Shown: positions 63,137-64,000 of the stretch, one piece after another
Layout of the letters: each line of letters opens with the position of its first letter
Position numbering within the stretch: position 1 is the first letter of the stretch
Assembly: GCA_965250265.1 (NCBI GenBank)
Contig: CBDFNO010000010.1
Location: forward strand, 1 to 64,000
From: PRS1 sp965250265
GTDB taxonomy: Bacteria; Bacteroidota; Bacteroidia; Flavobacteriales; Flavobacteriaceae
Reading direction: 5' to 3'
Length of the DNA: 64,000 nucleotides
Translations under genes and position numbers: made by a program
Notes under the pieces: model-generated
Told to the model about the DNA's origin: nothing
What the model saw: only the letters and a program-made list of their open reading frames with translations
Database searches by the model: none

Positions 63137-63691
63137 TTATTTACCTAATTGAAAGAAATCCATAAATTCTGCTACATTGTTTTCTTCAGTAGTTGCGTTT
63201 TTCATAACATCTCCTAACAACATTAGTTTTACAGGTTCCATATTATTTCCTAATACCCTAACTATCGCAAAGCCTTTTCCATTAGCGGATCCAAAAACAA
63301 TAAGCTCATCAATTGAAGTATCTGTTCCAATATATTTTACAATAATTTTACCATCCGTAGAGTTTCCTCCTCTAAATAGCTCTTCATATCTATCATCTTT
63401 TAAAATGTTTTGTACCTTAACAAGTTCAGCTTTATATTCTTCAACATTATCATCGGATAACATATAACCTAACATATTAAGTTTGTCTATAGACTCGTAC
63501 GCATCTTTTTGTTCTTCGGTTAAAGTAGTTTTATCAATATTAACAAAACTAGTAGGTATATCTACCGAAATGAAATTTGGTGTTTCTTGATTGTCAACGT
63601 AGTACCTTTGTAACGTCTCTCCATAGTTGCAGCTTGTTAAAACCGCAACTACAAAGAGTAACATCACAATATTTTTGATTGATGTGTTCAT
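63137..63691 (-). CDS. DUF4252 lipoprotein
   Basis: The 184-residue product has a lipoprotein signal (LLFVVAVLTSC) and a DUF4252-type domain (DIPTSFVNIDKTTLTEEQKD, LNMLGYM, KIIVKYIGTDTSIDELIVFG). DUF4252 proteins occur in clusters in flavobacteria, often next to an ECF sigma factor, and are of unknown function. It follows another DUF4252-like gene by 19 bp on the same strand, an operon that continues beyond the window. Confidence 0.8.
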   Translation of the reverse strand: MNTSIKNIVMLLFVVAVLTSCNYGETLQRYYVDNQETPNFISVDIPTSFVNIDKTTLTEEQKDAYESIDKLNMLGYMLSDDNVEEYKAELVKVQNILKDDRYEELFRGGNSTDGKIIVKYIGTDTSIDELIVFGSANGKGFAIVRVLGNNMEPVKLMLLGDVMKNATTEENNVAEFMDFFQLGK

Positions 63692-63710
63692 GATGGTAAT
63701 TTAATACTTT

Positions 63711-64000
63711 TTAATTTTTCTTATCTCCAGCTTTACCTAAATGCTTACCGCCTGGTAAATCCATTTTGTTTGCAAGTTTAGAAATTTGTTTAAGATCAAT
63801 ATCTCCTGTTAACGATAAAAGTACTGTTTCAATTTCGCGCTTTTCACCATTAATAGAAATATCTTTTCCTTTTGTTAATTCTTTTAAACCTGTAACAAAC
63901 ATTAATAGTTCTTTTACATGGTTTTCATCTTTTCCTTCTCTGACGTAGAATTTAACAGTTTGGTCACCATCTTTAATACGCATTAACTCTTCTAATTGAG
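63711..64000 (-). CDS. DUF4252-like protein, C-terminal part, gene continues past the window
   Basis: The frame is open through the window edge (in-frame codons upstream of the ATG at 63983 give QLEEL), so that ATG is probably internal. The visible 90-plus residues (VKFYVREGKDENHVKELLMF, ETVLLSLTGDIDLKQISKLA, KMDLPGGKHLGK) match the C-terminal half of DUF4252 proteins. It is paired with the downstream DUF4252 lipoprotein. Confidence 0.75.
   Translation of the reverse strand, partial: QLEELMRIKDGDQTVKFYVREGKDENHVKELLMFVTGLKELTKGKDISINGEKREIETVLLSLTGDIDLKQISKLANKMDLPGGKHLGKAGDKKN

Noticed and set aside
1..64000. tRNA, rRNA or tmRNA genes
   Set aside because: Reading both strands by eye I found no cloverleaf or rRNA-like stretch; a covariance search would be needed to exclude them fully.

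Overview
The window is from a member of the Bacteroidota, almost certainly a marine-type Flavobacteriaceae. It is AT-rich, its promoters fit the TTG / TAnnTTTG pattern, Shine-Dalgarno sequences are absent, and it carries several type IX secretion (T9SS) cargo proteins with type A or type B C-terminal sorting domains, a TonB-dependent receptor with a carboxypeptidase-like regulatory domain, and flavobacterial housekeeping genes (hisS, rpsF-rpsR-rplI, priA, nadC, rlmH, rdgB, purB).

Layout. Positions 1-13.7 kb hold the 3' part of a giant surface adhesin built from long tandem repeats (249, 270, 273 and 258 bp units). It is interrupted by four identical 1-bp frameshifts and one 8-bp insertion, then ends in a LamG domain and a T9SS sorting domain. 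Positions 13.7-23.9 kb hold a short paralogue of the adhesin C-terminus, a T9SS protein chaining three putative hydrolase domains with a TPR partner, and a repeat-less paralogue of the adhesin C-terminal half. Positions 23.9-38.9 kb are mostly housekeeping: hisS with a large insertion, a TonB receptor, ribosomal proteins, a LytTR regulator, priA, nadC, a tandem pair of unknown secreted proteins, rlmH and hpf. Positions 39-42.1 kb contain a dead copy of rdgB, a lytic transglycosylase, a broken SGNH hydrolase and intact rdgB. Positions 45.5-53.6 kb carry a DEAD-box helicase with a structured leader, VOC/START-like proteins, a sirtuin and a C-type-lectin T9SS type B protein. Positions 53.8-64 kb carry an HTH/membrane-protein pair, accessory cargo, an iodotyrosine-deiodinase-like nitroreductase, a GIY-YIG protein, a glycosyltransferase, a haem-binding protein, purB and DUF4252 lipoproteins.

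Most notable observation. Three unrelated cargo units (42.2-45.3, 54.6-55.4 and 56.3-57.7 kb) share one architecture: a promoter with fixed geometry (TTG-N20-TAmCTTCG), a conserved leader of about 50 nt, a variable gene or gene pair, and a 3' imperfect hairpin resembling an integron attC site. The first bases after the promoter and the last bases after the hairpin are inverted repeats. They change together between units (TTCGTTTAAC/GTTAAACGAA versus TTCGCTTATCGTC/GACGATAAGCGAA), and the hairpin stems show compensatory changes. No recombinase is encoded nearby. These look like a family of self-promoted gene cassettes. Units 2 and 3 lie in a local duplication in which remnants of both flanking genes survive. 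I cannot tell without searches whether this family has been described before.
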